Shown piece after piece: positions 23,735-35,472 of a stretch of 64,000 nucleotides of DNA. Within the stretch, counting starts at the first letter, position 1. Each line of letters begins with the position of its first letter. The notes under the pieces were generated by a model. That model ran no database searches, had not been told where the DNA came from, and saw only the letters and a program-made list of their open reading frames with translations. Location: assembly GCA_037953625.1 (NCBI GenBank), contig CM075655.1, forward strand, positions 85,153,501-85,217,500, given 5' to 3'. The position numbers and the translations under genes were made by a program. The DNA is from Crotalaria pallida. Lineage: Eukaryota > Streptophyta > Magnoliopsida > Fabales > Fabaceae.

Positions 23735-24671
23735 GGATTTCTCCGGTACCGTTATATACGTATAGGTTTCGATACCGTGAAATAATCGGATAATAAAAAT
23801 ACGTCATCTTATGTTAGTAGTCATGTTATCATATTTATTGTTAGAGAAATCCTATTTTCACTTATTGTATTTAGGTTGTCAATATTTTAAGTAACTTAAA
23901 ATCACTTTAATTAATTAAAATCAAATTAAACCAAAAAATAGGATTTCCCCCCTTATTCCCTCATCATCATCATCATCCTTCCCCTTTTCTCTTCCCAGTT
24001 CCCACCCAAACCTCCATAACCAAAACTTTCTTAATCACCCTTCTCCACCCTCTTTCTCGACCTTTCCATGGCTGATAGGACTCGCAAATCAATTTGTCTT
24101 AAGTTTCTCGCTGATCCCTTTTATGTCTTCCCCTTTATAAATTACAGGGCTAAACATATACCGATACATATCATAAACAAGAATTTCTAAACCCCGAAAA
24201 ATATATCAATCACAATCAAATTCGAAAGAAAGAGAGGGGAAGACATAAAGGGGATCAACGGGAAACTTATGGCGAAGTGATTTGCGAGTCTTATCACCCA
24301 TGGAAGGGTCGAGGAAGGGATGGAGAAGGGTGATTATGAAAATTTTGGTTATAAAGGTTTGGGTGAGAAGAGAAAAACTAAGGGAGAATGATGATGATGA
24401 GGGAACGAGGAGAGAAATCCTATTTTTTTTTCGTTTAATCTAATTTTAATTTTTTAAATTATAAAAGTAATACTTTATTTGATTTAAATTTATTAAAGTA
24501 ATTTAAAGTTACTTAAAATATTAATTAAGTGCCTAAATACAATAAGTTAAAATAGAATCCTCAATAATAAACATGATGACATAGTTACTAATATGATGTG
24601 ACACATATTTATTGATTGATTATTTTATGGTACCAAAACTTACTCTCTTACGACAGTATCGAAGAAACCTT
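23735..24671. repeat. ~930-bp foldback element (long hairpin)
   Basis: The two halves are imperfect reverse complements over nearly the whole length, with a loop at about 24150-24230. Landmarks: AGGATTTCTCC at 23735 against GAAGAAACCTTCC at 24661; CATCATCATCATCATCC at 23962 against ATGATGATGATG near 24388; CCATGGCTGATAGGACTCGC at 24067 against GCGAGTCTTATCACCCATGG at 24284. No transposase and no clear duplication were found. Confidence 0.7.
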
Positions 24672-24808
24672 CCATAAAAAATTATAGCCACCAACCTTCA
24701 TAGTGGTGCATCAAAACGTATAGGTCAGTTTAATTTTTCCTTACACTACACTAGTATTACCGTAACGTACTCATACAGACACAAACATGGAGATAAATCT
24801 TGTTGAAA

Positions 24809-25314
24809 AGGCTTATTTATGATTTTGATTCCTAAAAGTTAAGCGTGTTTTGGGTTTAATCCTTAAAAATATTTTGACCGTGACTAGTCCTTAATTGTTC
24901 AAACATTTTGGTTTTGGTCTCATCTGTAAGAAAAAATCAATTATTTGTTGACGCGTTAACGGAAACCCACACCAACTACTACGTGGTGTGAGAATGCCAA
25001 ATAAGTATTGTGACATGGATAATCCAGGTCCATAAACGCTAAATTCTGCGTATGAGACCATTTTGCGTATGAGACCATTTTGTGTCCGTGGATCTGTATC
25101 ATCTACGTCATATCACTTATTTGGTGTCATCTCACACTACGTGACTGCTGATATGGTGTTTCACTAGCCATATCAACAAATAACAGTATTTTCATAATGG
25201 AGTGGATTAAAACCAAAATGTTTGAAAAATTAAGGATCAGTCCCGGTCAAAATAACTTACAGGGACTAAAACTAAAACACGCTGAACTTTTAGGAACCAA
25301 AACCATAAATAGGC
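24809..25314. repeat. Foldback element, copy 2
   Basis: The ends GGCTTATTTATG and CATAAATAGGCC are inverted repeats, and the arms (about 160 bp) carry the same TTTTGGTTTTGGTC and CCTTAATTGTTC motifs as copy 1 at 7990-8515. The centre differs from copy 1. It is non-coding. Confidence 0.65.
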
Positions 25315-25735
25315 CAAAAAATTAATTACATGTATTTTGATTATATATAAGCATGTTACTCAATGATCAATCTCTAATTGACCTTTAAACCATTACCTTA
25401 AGTTCCCTTGACATTATACAGTAAATTAGGCCCTACATGTACCAAAACAAAATTCCTTTTCCATGGATGATGCAATAACGTGGTATATATTTAGGTATTT
25501 AGGATACTTGTTAACATTTTGCTATTTCTATTTATCCATAATTCTATGACTCCTAAGTGGTAAAAAAAAAAAAATATAATTGAAAAGAAAAAGAAACCAT
25601 TTTAATTAATTGATGGACTAATGATAGAACATGTGTTTACTGAGTTAAAATGGCTTATATCGATCTATCAATATTTGGACATTGACAGTCCAATGGTCTA
25701 TTCAACAACAAAAAACTGTCTAAAAGCTAATATAC
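25315..25735. other. Intergenic, nothing recognised
   Basis: AT-rich sequence between the foldback element and a Stowaway element. Confidence 0.4.
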
Positions 25736-25737
25736 TA

Positions 25738-26010
25738 CTCCCTCCGTCTTTAAACATAGGACCCCTTCTGATGATTTCTCGTTCATTAAGAAAGTGAAAT
25801 AATTTAGTTAAATGCATTGAAAATGTGAATTTTTGATATGTATTTTCAAAATTATCCCTATTAATATTATTGGGAATCTAAAAAGTGTTAAATAAATAGG
25901 GGTGTTTTTGGAAAAAAGTAATTAATGATCATTGAAAATTGATAAAGGGTATTATAAATAGGAACAAAATAAAAGTGTCAAAATGGTCTTATATTTAGGG
26001 ACGGAGGGAG
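25738..26010. mobile_element. Stowaway MITE
   Basis: The 273-bp element has a perfect terminal repeat CTCCCTCCGTC / GACGGAGGGAG that continues imperfectly to about 30 bp. It is flanked by TA on both sides (25736-25737 and 26011-26012). Confidence 0.88.
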
Positions 26011-26057
26011 TATCAAATTTAGGTAGTTGTCTCCTTCCAATCCCTTTCTTGGTTATA

Positions 26058-26652
26058 CTCCCTCCGTCCTTATATGTAAGGCATCATTTTGGAGAAATTT
26101 GTATCCCTTAATATAAGTCGTTTTAAGATATCTTGGTAGTATTAATTTTTTCTTCCAAATATGCCCCTAATAAATACAGTTTACATTTTCACATTTCAAT
26201 AAATTCTTTGTTATTTCCCATGTCAATGTTGCAATAGTAAGCTAAACTCACTTAATGTCCTTTAAAAACTTTGAAAAACTCCTCACCATTGGTACTCCTA
26301 ATTTCGGTAGTGGAAAATGAATTATGCTCTTTGACGGTTTGTAACGCAACACAAATTGATTTAGTACTCGTACTTTCGAGAGTAGTAATCATGCATGGAG
26401 CATTGCCTTTTACTATAGGCATAATATATGAAGGGAATCTACTCCACTGAAGAGCTACACTCCGTGTACATTACATAGCCAAGAATTCCATATCATAACT
26501 TTAGGGCTAGAGTTACTTGTTTCTTATTTGAATTAAAACGTACTGTAACTTGTTTCTTTAAATTGGAGTAGCCAATAAACAAAATGGAAGAAACCAAAAA
26601 ATCATTAAATAACAAAATTAGTAATGTGACGACAACCCGATCACTATGAGTG
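26058..26652. other. Single Stowaway/mariner-type terminus plus unassigned sequence
   Basis: CTCCCTCCGTCC begins at 26058 right after TA, but no matching GGAGGGAG end follows. It may be the outer end of the mariner-like element whose transposase starts at 26653, or a truncated MITE. The rest is unassigned. Confidence 0.4.
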
Positions 26653-27850
26653 TTAAGTAGAAACATTTCTCAAGTAATCCAAAACTTCTGCTACTAAAGA
26701 GGAATCACATTTTAATTGAGTTGGGAGCCTACCTTCTCTTTGCAACAATGTTTTTTTGATGTGTGGGATTTTGTAATTGTTAGAACCTTTTGCTTTCATA
26801 ATTTCAATCATGCATGATTGTAGTGTTAAAAATATCTTGTTGGATTCAATGGAAGAAAAAATTTCAAATGATTTCTCCACAGCACTAACAAGCTCATCAA
26901 TTGTGTTAGGTGCTTCCTTGTATTGTAAAGATTGAATAGCACTAAAAAAACCCAGGTCCAAGACATTCAAATCTGGAGAATTTGTTGGTTGGCACATCAA
27001 GCTAAGCGAATGCCAAATCCATCTTGTTTAATTTAGCCGCTTGACAAAATTCTTCATCATTGTTATCAATATGGCTTCTAGCATTATCTTGTTGAATATA
27101 TATTGGTTTCCCTATATCATTTAGCTGACTCTTGAGTGGCAAATGGGAAGACATCAATTTTCCCAGAGAATAATTCATTCCTTTCACCGCTGCAGTTAGA
27201 AAGATTACCTTTCCAATAAAATTTTTGCTCTTACAAGTGCGTAACGACTCTTCTTCATCTGAGAGCAAATAATAACTTGTAGATTTTTTTGTTATGTAGA
27301 ACCACTTCTCATCGATATGAACGATGTTATGCATTGATAAAAAAGTTGGATCATGTGGCACATTACCATCTTCAAACATTGACAAGCAAAATTTCAATCG
27401 AGATCTTTTATTTTCTTCTTTCAAATATGGCTTTATAGCATTTGAGTGGCGTTTTATAGATCCATGCTTTAGAAGTCTACCCAATGAGCTCTTGTTTACG
27501 TCCATTGCACAAGCTAATGATCGAAAACAAGTTTGCTTGTTTAAAGGAATAGAATGAAATCGATCTTCATCAATATAAACCCTCTTACGTTCACAATTTT
27601 TTTCCCTTTTATGAGATGCGTCACCACTATCCTTTAATTGTTTCCAAATGCATTGGATAACTCTAATTGAAACCGAATATAATGTGGACAACATTTTTGT
27701 CGCACCTTTATTCAATTTCCCATTAATAGTATGCTGTAGTAAAAGACGAGATATTGCATCACGATATCCATTAGATAAAAACTTCTGTTGCTTGCGGGTA
27801 CCATCACTTTGTTGTGCACCTCCTGTGTATAAAATATCGCGAGTACCCAT
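26653..27850 (-). pseudogene. Mariner-like (Tc1/mariner) transposase, frameshifted
   Basis: A minus-strand reading frame starts at ATG 27850 and runs to a stop at 27002; a second frame continues from 27000 to 26653. Together they span about 397 residues, near the length of plant mariner transposases. The first part has a helix-turn-helix-like N-terminus and the catalytic motifs HIDEKWFY and QQDNARSH. The second begins with CQPTNSPDLN, carrying the third acidic residue, as in DD39D plant elements. Frames change within about 40 bases near 27000-27040, and at least two small indels seem needed, so the copy is inactive. Plant mariner elements can mobilise Stowaway MITEs; two such MITE ends lie just beside it. 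Confidence 0.85.
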
Positions 27851-27855
27851 TTAAT

Positions 27856-28525
27856 AAAAAGAAAGCTTTCTACCACTTGACAGAGCCATATACTAATAAT
27901 CAAGAACAATTATTAGTGTCACATAAAGAAAAATACAAGTTTTCTTTTGAAATGTTTGGAGGTGACACAAATCTAAATGGGGTAATTCTTCGGTGCATGA
28001 TTTATGTGGCATGCATTAAATGCATGAGTGTAACGGTACTCCATTACCTGTTAGTGTAGGTTACCAGGTTATGGAATATTAACAAATTAAAAAAATGAAG
28101 TTATTTTACCAAACTGACCTCCCATCCTAATGAAGCAATTTTACCAAAATGTCCTCCCCTCCTTCCTTTAATAACACTTTTAGTTACTGACCCACCATAT
28201 ACATGCATTCCAACACCGCCGGAGCCAAATCACCATTAGCGATCTCCCCATACACAGGGTCGTGAAGTCGATTGAAAACGATTCATGTGTCAACTCACTC
28301 TCTTCCATTACAGTTTTTCGACCATAGCTCTGGTTCCCCTACCTCTATAGACATTCTTTTCGACCACCGCCGCCGCCGCCACTGGCGATCTCCCAAGTCA
28401 CAAACATTAGACAGTGCTTTCAATCGGTTCAAATCGAATCTTCAATTAGAGTTCCACGACCATAGCTCCGGCTCTAGATAAGTAGGTCCTTGGATTCGAC
28501 GCAAGCTTCTTCATCGCAACCGAAA
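27856..28525. other. Region upstream of the FAR1-like gene
   Basis: 28200-28525 is GC-richer with a CCG run and several duplicated phrases (CGACCATAGCTC occurs twice). It looks like a 5' untranslated leader of the downstream gene. The matching outer terminus of the mariner-like element was not found here. Confidence 0.4.
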
Positions 28526-29602
28526 ATGTCTTCCTCGATCCCCAGTCCTTCAACCCAAGATCCAGGTATGTGATGAATCCTGTAACAAATTCATCTTAAT
28601 TGCTTATCCCAACATATAGGTCTAAATTTTAATTTCCTAATTTGTGTTTTACAAATTGACAATTAACATTTATTCTACAGTATCCACAAATCCTGACATG
28701 AACCCAAATGTTGGTGCCTCGCACCAGACAGAGAACATGGAGGTATTGCAAAAATTTAATAATGATGCATACTAACTGATTCTATTATCACTTTCATAGT
28801 GTTGCGTAATAACTGATCCTAAATCAATGATCATGCTGATTCATGGATCTGATAGTGATTACATACTGATTTCATACTAATTGTTTGCATTTTGAGATAA
28901 GTCATTGCAACAAGGAAAGCCAACAAGGAATAGTATAAAAATATGTACCTTGAGATTACTTAATCTCGTGCTTATACAAATTCCAACAATGTTAGTTATT
29001 TTGTATGCATCATAATTCCTGCAATGTTACTTAATCTCGTGATAGTGAAATTGATTGAAAATTAGTTATAATTAGTTTGGTTTTGTAATCAATGAACGGT
29101 ATTGGCAAAATTTGTTATCAGTCCTTCTTTTTTTACCACTTAATATACGTATTTATGTTTGTGAGCACTTGATTTTTTATGATGTCCAAGCAACGGTGCC
29201 ATCCGGGGAGGCTGAACAGATTATACACATAGATAGCATCGATGATTTTGCCAATAATGACTTCGGGGGATTGGTGTTTGAGGATATGATCAAGTATAGA
29301 TTCCTTAACGTTGATGTGGCCTATGATTTCTACAACCAGTATGCCCAGGTTATCAGGTTCAGTGTTAGAAAACACTTGACTGCCAGAAACCGCAAGGGTG
29401 AAATAGTGCTCAAACCAAGGTACGCGAGACAAAAAGTATGAAACCATGGTGAATCGGAAGAGGGAACCAAGGGGCGGGACTCAGTGTTATTTGCAAAGAC
29501 GAGAAGAGAATTTACTTGCAATCAACCACTGCCAGATGGATTGTTTGTTACTTCAATGATCAACACAATCATCAACTTCTGCCTGGTTTCAGCCGCATGC
29601 AC
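28526..29602 (+). pseudogene. FAR1/FHY3-related gene, 5' segment (gene spans 28526-49712 around two insertions)
   Basis: Inferred exons: 28526-28565 (ATG, MSSSIPSPST), 28681-28742, and a third that can start in phase at 29166. The third encodes a FAR1 DNA-binding-type region with the phrases DVAYDFYNQYA and RFSVRKHLTAR, then a frameshift near 29440-29500, then TTARWIVCYFNDQHNHQLLP, the usual end of that domain. The gene is cut at 29602 by solo LTR F. It resumes at 32653 (MULE transposase and SWIM domains), is cut again by element G at 34405, and ends at 49712. FAR1/FHY3 proteins are transcription factors domesticated from MULE transposases; a still-mobile MULE with the same domains is the alternative. 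Frameshifts and insertions mean it is not functional as it stands. Confidence 0.75.
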
Positions 29603-29859
29603 TGTAACACCCCTAATTTTCGTCTTCCGAATAATGCGGAAATTAATAATAAAGCTTAATAATAAACTCTTTCAAGTTTATGTTTTAATTTAATTCCGTA
29701 ATGATATTCAAAATATGGGTAAAGATGATTTTGGCAAGTGAATAATCTAAAACATGGGTATTACATTCTGGTCCCTGAGCCAGGACCTAAATGTAATATT
29801 AAAAGGGACTTATGGGAAAAGAATTATTAAATTAATAATTTTCTGAAATTCATCAGGAG

Positions 29860-29892
29860 GTAACCGGTTAGGAAGACCTTGTAACCGGTTAC
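29860..29892. repeat. ACCGGT palindrome pair 1 of LTR F
   Basis: TAACCGGTTA and GTAACCGGTTAC, 21 bp start to start, about 130 bp upstream of the LTR TATA box. Confidence 0.85.
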
Positions 29893-30022
29893 ACGATGAA
29901 CTCAGGAAACCCAGATAGTGGATCTTGATGAGTAATCCACCCAATTAACCATGAATTGCCACGAAACCCACTCGTTTTCCAGTGAGGGAATACGTGTCGA
30001 GCTGCATGCTCATCAATTACTC

Positions 30023-30030
30023 TATAAATA
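30023..30030 (+). promoter_or_regulatory. TATA box of LTR F
   Basis: TATAAATA at about 420 bp into the LTR, followed by GGCGATTTG. This is the position expected for the U3/R boundary. Confidence 0.6.
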
Positions 30031-30946
30031 GGCGATTTGTGGGGCAAATTGAGGGTTTTGCTGATGAAGTATTAGTGTTGAAACTGAATTAGGGTTTCTG
30101 GATTACTCCGTCAAATTCTCTTCGATCTCTGAGAATCCAACTAAGTGAGGTACACCATCTTAAAGCTGAGTCTTACAGCTTTGTATTGAGGTATGGAGAG
30201 TGTCTTGAGAGTGAGTATTGAATAAGTTATTAGCCTTGGAAGATTGAGGAATGAGTCTGTCCAGAATCAGAATTCAATTCGTGAAGCTCTCTTTAGGGCA
30301 TGATCCTGGTAAGTACATGCACTCTCTAAGCCTCAAACCAGTTTCCAAAGCTAGTGCATGTTATCTAGTTTGAATTCTGATAGTTTTCCCCAATTTCTTT
30401 TGGTCCAAGGATATGTCCAATCTTATGGTCTTTGAACCTGGTTGAGGGAAATCATGGCTGAAACAGAACATAGGAATTGGGAGAAAATTCTGGATTTTCT
30501 TCAAGTTCCAGTGTTGATCTTCATCAAACTCAACCCTAAGGTAAGGGAGAAGCTTTCTTTTGCTAGAATGAGAATAGATCTCATGAAAGAATAGGTGGAG
30601 TCACCATGAGACTTCCAAAGGGCATAGTGTATCATAATCAAAGGCTTGGAGGCCAATGGATAAGTTAATTCTGTTGGTAACAGATCTAAGAAAGTTATGC
30701 AAATGATATAAATGCATTAATTGGAGATTACATGTATGGATGTGAGCTATCTGTGGCACTTGCTGTTACTTGTGATTAAATATAGTTATGTGCAAAAATT
30801 GATGCTCTAAATAACATGTATGCAAGATTTAATGTGTTTCTGTAGCTGAGCAAAAATTACTCAAGGTATATGGGTGTATGTGAGTATTGAAATGAGGTAG
30901 AATTGAGTATTTGAAAAATTCTATTTTCAGCACACAGACTGTCTAA

Positions 30947-31003
30947 TCTAACCGGTTAGACGATTTTCATAACCGGTTAGACGATTTTCATAACCGGTTA
31001 GAT
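30947..31003. repeat. Triple ACCGGT palindromes of LTR F
   Basis: Three TAACCGGTTAGA copies with exactly 21 bp between starts. They lie about 920 bp downstream of the TATA box. Confidence 0.88.
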
Positions 31004-31351
31004 GCTGTGTAATTTCAAAAGAAGAATGTGTTGTTAAAATTAGTGAAAAGTCTCTATCATTCTTACTCAATTCTAACTCTAATTTCAATAGATACCAATC
31101 TGAAAAGTAAGTGATAAAATCACTGTAGGTTTTGGATTGTGGGAGAAGAATCATATCTTGAAGTGTTGTGATAACTTAAAAATTAAGTTATGTTTCATTG
31201 ATAGCAAATTGTGGATTTAGGCCTGTGAATGATAAGCACAATAGGTTTGAGGTACAAGGTCATGATAAAAACTGTCTGTGAATTGAGTAGAAAACTCAAG
31301 AAAGAGGGGATTTCTTGAAGCTCCATGGTAAAACAGTTTCAGATATGTGAC

Positions 31352-31390
31352 GCTAACCGGTTAGTCTGGGACTGTAAGCGGTTAGTATCT
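31352..31390. repeat. ACCGGT palindrome pair 3 of LTR F
   Basis: CTAACCGGTTAG followed by GTAAGCGGTTAG, 21 bp start to start; the second copy has one changed base. Confidence 0.8.
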
Positions 31391-31754
31391 GAAATTGCAA
31401 AAGGAAAATTTAGTCTTTATAAAGGAGGAGTGATTACCATGGGTCAAGACTACTCAATTCAAGATCACTGGCATAATTGACACTAATTTAAGTGTATCTC
31501 ATCATGCCAAGGTTGGTACCTCAAACCAATCATTCCAAGGGAATTACGAGACGTACCTAAATCACAATGGATAAATCAAAGATAAAAACCAATCTTGAAA
31601 GTGGTGCATTCATTCATAGAGATATGGATAATAGGTTGGCAAGGAATAATTCTCATATTCTGGGAATATGAGAAGGGTACTCCGGGACTACCGAAATTGT
31701 AACCTACTTGATGACACATTATAGATATGTGGCCAATGTCCGGGACCTGGTTTT

Positions 31755-31880
31755 ATACGTTCTGGGAACGTAGGCGTTCTGGGAACGTGATGCACACTCC
31801 GAGGGTGATGCTTATTTTCCAAGTACGGTTTGCCACTCGTTCTGGGAACGTTTGGTGGTGTTCTGGGGACACCGGGATAT
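31755..31880. repeat. CGTTCTGGGAACG repeats in LTR F
   Basis: Several copies of CGTTCTGGGAACG, itself an imperfect inverted repeat (GTTC..GAAC), plus a degenerate GTTCTGGGGAC. The same motif in opposite orientation fills 35126-35472 and 47426-47772 of element G. Confidence 0.85.
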
Positions 31881-32652
31881 CATTTGCCAGATATCAATCC
31901 TTGTTGGAGGCCTCGGTTGTGGATGGAATCATGCATCATGCCACCTGCATTACAAGAGTTGGAATATTAAAAAGGGGTGTGCTCATATGTTGTTTCATTT
32001 TGTATGCTGACTGATTAATTGTGATTGATAATACTATTTAGTATGTCTATCTCATTTGATTATGCAAATAGATATGCTTACTCCCGTGCCCTTGTAGGTT
32101 AGGGACCAACATTATGACCTTCTCAATGATAAGTAAGGGTAGGAGACCCATAAAGAGCATTGGAGAACAGAGGAAAAAGGAGAATTGCGATGTTGTGCAC
32201 AGCAATTTGGAAATCAAATGTAATAGATGACGGAACCAAGATTATGGATCAGCTCTAAGATATTTCTGTGATAGTATCTAAGTAATATTTTGGAAAGGAT
32301 GTTACAAGATAACATTTTAAGTTCCTTGGTTCAATCATTTTATTTTAACACAAACCTATTCGGTGAAACCCCTTTTCAATGATTCACTTAGTACTACGAG
32401 CTGGTCTCGATATTTTCCCACCAAATCTGAAGTCATTATGCACCCTATGTCCAAAAACTTGTAATCTCGGTAGATTATCGGGAAAATTTCCAAATCTATT
32501 TTGAACTCTGATCTCGTTTTGAATATTCAGCTGAGTTTTCATGAAATGAAATGCTCAGTTAGCAAAGCCTTTCAAATAACAATTAGAACTCGTTTTGAAA
32601 TAAAAATCAATTTTTCTACCTATGAAGTTTGTTGGAAGAGTGTTACATGCAC

Positions 32653-34405
32653 CGCTCACAATCAAAGATTTAGGAGCCCAACATGGAGGAAGTGAGGTCA
32701 ATGAGGAGGGTTGGGATAAAGATGCCACACATTTATGCATCAATTGCTGAGAGGGTGGGTGGTTAACCTTTGGTTGGATTCAAGAAGAAGGCTTTGTACA
32801 ACCGCCTGCACGGTGAGAACAAAGATGGTGTTGGTCATGCAACATTGAAGTACATGCGGAAGTCTGTGGCCAGGGACCCTGGATTTGTGTGGAAGCACTT
32901 GGTTGACAGCGATGGACATTTGCTTCATTTTTTCTGGTGTGACAGCACATCGAGACTTGATTACAATGCTTTTGGTGATGTGTTGGCATTTGATGCCACT
33001 TATGGGAAGAATAAGTACAAGTGCCCTGTTGTTGTTTTCTCTGGCGTAAACAACCACCTTCAAACAGTGGTGTTTGCAACTGCATTTGTATCCGATGAAA
33101 CAGAAGGCACATATGTTTGGCTTTGGGAGCAGCTCCTTGAAGCAATGAACGGTAAACATCCCAAGTGTGTAATAACCGATGGTGCATTGTCAATGCGGAA
33201 TACAATTGCGAGAGTATTTCCGCAGGCACACCATAGGCTGTGTGCATGGAATTTGGTTAAAAATGCAGCCAACAAGGTCCATAATCGTAGGTTCCTGAAA
33301 GGATTCAAGGAGTGCATGTTCACTGACTTTGATGTGCCTGTCTTTGAGACGAGGTGGGCATTACTACGCGATGCTTGTGGGTTAGAGGATAATTATTGGG
33401 TGAAAGCTGCTTATGTAAAGAAGAGGATGTGGGCAACAACATACATGAGAGGTTTATTTTTTGCGGGGTTGAGAACTACTTCAAGGTGTGAGGTTTGTTG
33501 GGTCCAGGGACAATCTTTGTGAATTCGTTGAGCAAATGGAAAGATGTTGGGATGTAATGAGGTATAATGAGCTAGATGCTGACTTCAAGACTTTAAGCAC
33601 ATCCCCAGTTTTGCTTACACCTTTCAAGCTGTTGGAGAAGTCTACTGCTGAAATCTACACAAGAGAAGTGTTTGAGAAAGTTCAGGGTATCTTGTTTATT
33701 TCGGCAGAGTACAAGGTTCATGATTGGAAAGAAACCCTAACAACGATGATATTTCGGGTTGTAAAATACCCTAAGGAGATTGGTTGCTGGACTGTCTCAT
33801 ATCGTCCTATTGATTCAAAGTTTGTTTGTTGCTGCAAGAGGATGGAATCATTTAGTCTACCATGCGTTCATATTTTTGTCATCCTTGTTAAACTGAACAG
33901 TACTGAAATACCTGAAAGCATGGTGCTTGAAAGGTGGATGATGATAGCAAAAGAATTTGTGGGTGTGAGAGTCTCTGGTAATGGAGACGGAGGGTCGGCA
34001 ACATTTATCAGCAGATATTGCTCTTTGATACGCATTTGCAGGAGGTGGTGTGTTTCAGGTGCATGCACTTTGAGTAGCTATAATGATGTGAGGAACAAGA
34101 TCTTTTCTGAACTGAGATTGCTGGAAAGCGAGGATGGAGATGGGAGCAATAGTGGAAACAATTATGTCGGTGGTCTCCCCATTGGTGGTGTCTCTGGCCA
34201 GGCATCTAGTTCATGCAAGCGTGCTCCACATCGTTTTTCTAAATGCCATCAGCAGGGTCACAATGCAAGAAGTTGTAGTCATGGTGATGTGGCTGATGAC
34301 GAAGTTGATGATTATGATATTGCTGAGAGTGATGAGGAAGGGATGTACAGTTACAACAGTGGGGAGAGTGAGGATCATGACAACGATGGTGCACATGAGG
34401 ACGAG
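32653..34405 (+). pseudogene. FAR1/FHY3-related gene, middle segment (MULE transposase, SWIM and zinc knuckle)
   Basis: This continues the gene cut by LTR F. After a part with stops (32653-32770) the frame is open from 32770 with VGFKKKALYNRLHGE and then a MULE transposase domain: LAFDATYGKNKYKCPVVVF contains one catalytic Asp, and VITDGALSMRNTI and HHRLCAWNL follow. Near 33490 a small deletion changes frame (TTSRCE to FVGSRDNLCEFVEQM). The second frame (to 34405) has a SWIM-type CCCKRMESFSLPCVH motif and a KCHQQGHNARSC zinc knuckle, then an acidic tail. These are the standard domains of FAR1/FHY3 proteins. At least one frameshift and an upstream stop make it a pseudogene. Confidence 0.82.
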
Positions 34406-35125
34406 AGTAACACTCCTTGTATATCATCTTACTTTATAAGAAAAGTAATAAGTTTATGATTACTTGGACTTGTCATTGTTGGAAAAAGATCTGAAAATGA
34501 AAATTTTCCCTTCATTTGAAAATTCCTTTTACAAAAAATTAGATTAATAATGAATTTGACTAATAAAATCAGAGTTTGCGGAACATAATAAATTAATTAT
34601 ATTATACTCTCAAAATATATCAAGTGTAACAAATCCATGGATACCAAATAAGTATTATTATAAAACTAAATTCATTCTATGATACATCTCTCAAAATATG
34701 TAATATATATATATATACTACTAAAAATAGAGATGTTATAGAGCTGGTCACTGGTCCTCTGTCCAAACATCCATTTGGTCGGATCTTCGATATCTGCATA
34801 AAGGGTTCCCAACCCACACTATCTATACTCTGCATGCACCTAAGGGTCATCTCCCTTCACTGACTTTTGTGCAAGCTAGATATACGATCAACACCTAATA
34901 AGGGCATGGGGGTTAGCTATACCTATTCGCATAATCAAATGAGAATAAAACTAACATACACAAGTAATCAGGTAGCAAATCAGAATGCATAACCATATGA
35001 GCACACCCGGTAAATCATAATAAGTCTTTCAATGCAGGTGGCATGATGCATGCTTTCTATCTCACAATCCTGAGGCCTCCAATACTAATCAATCTCGGAC
35101 GTCCATCCAATACACCAATGTGTTC

Positions 35126-35472
35126 CCAGAACACTATCATACGTTCCCAGAACATATAGCAAACCATACTTGGAATATAAACAAGCACCACTCCCAGAGT
35201 GTGCATAACTTTCCCAGAACGTATAGCAAACCATACTTGGAATATAAACAAGCACCACTCCCAGAGTGTGCATCACGTTCCCAGAACGTATCAAAGAAAC
35301 CATGTCCCAGAAACTGGCCACATTCCCAGAATGTGTCATCAAGCAGGTTGCACACCAATTTGTTCCCAGAACACATCAAAGAAACCATGTCCCAGACACT
35401 GGCCACATTCCCAGAATGTGTCATCAAGTAGGTTGCATCAATTTGGTACTCCCAGAGTACCCTCCTCATGCT
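35126..35472. repeat. CGTTCCCAGAACG repeats in the 3' LTR of G
   Basis: About a dozen copies of GTTCCCAGAAC and relatives (CTCCCAGAGTGTG), including two near-identical ~68-bp units starting near 35139 and 35207. Frames through the repeats stay open on both strands because the unit lacks stops. No protein is proposed. Confidence 0.85.

Larger units (their letters stand above)
29603..32647 (+). mobile_element. Solo LTR F, Ty3-gypsy type, inside the FAR1-like gene
   Basis: The 3045-bp sequence starts TGTAACACCCCTAATTTTCG and ends AGAGTGTTACA. The duplication TGCAC is perfect (29598-29602 and 32648-32652). Its start matches the reverse complement of the end of the element G LTRs, so F and G belong to one family in opposite orientations. 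It contains TAACCGGTTA pairs, a TATA box at 30023-30030, a donor-like AAG|GTAAGG near 30539 and CGTTCTGGGAACG repeats (31755-31880). No gag or pol was found. Confidence 0.88.

Noticed and set aside
31755..31880. GTTCTGGGAAC repeats as heat-shock elements
   Set aside because: The TTC and GAA blocks are separated by three bases and not the two of the heat-shock consensus, so the match is not convincing.
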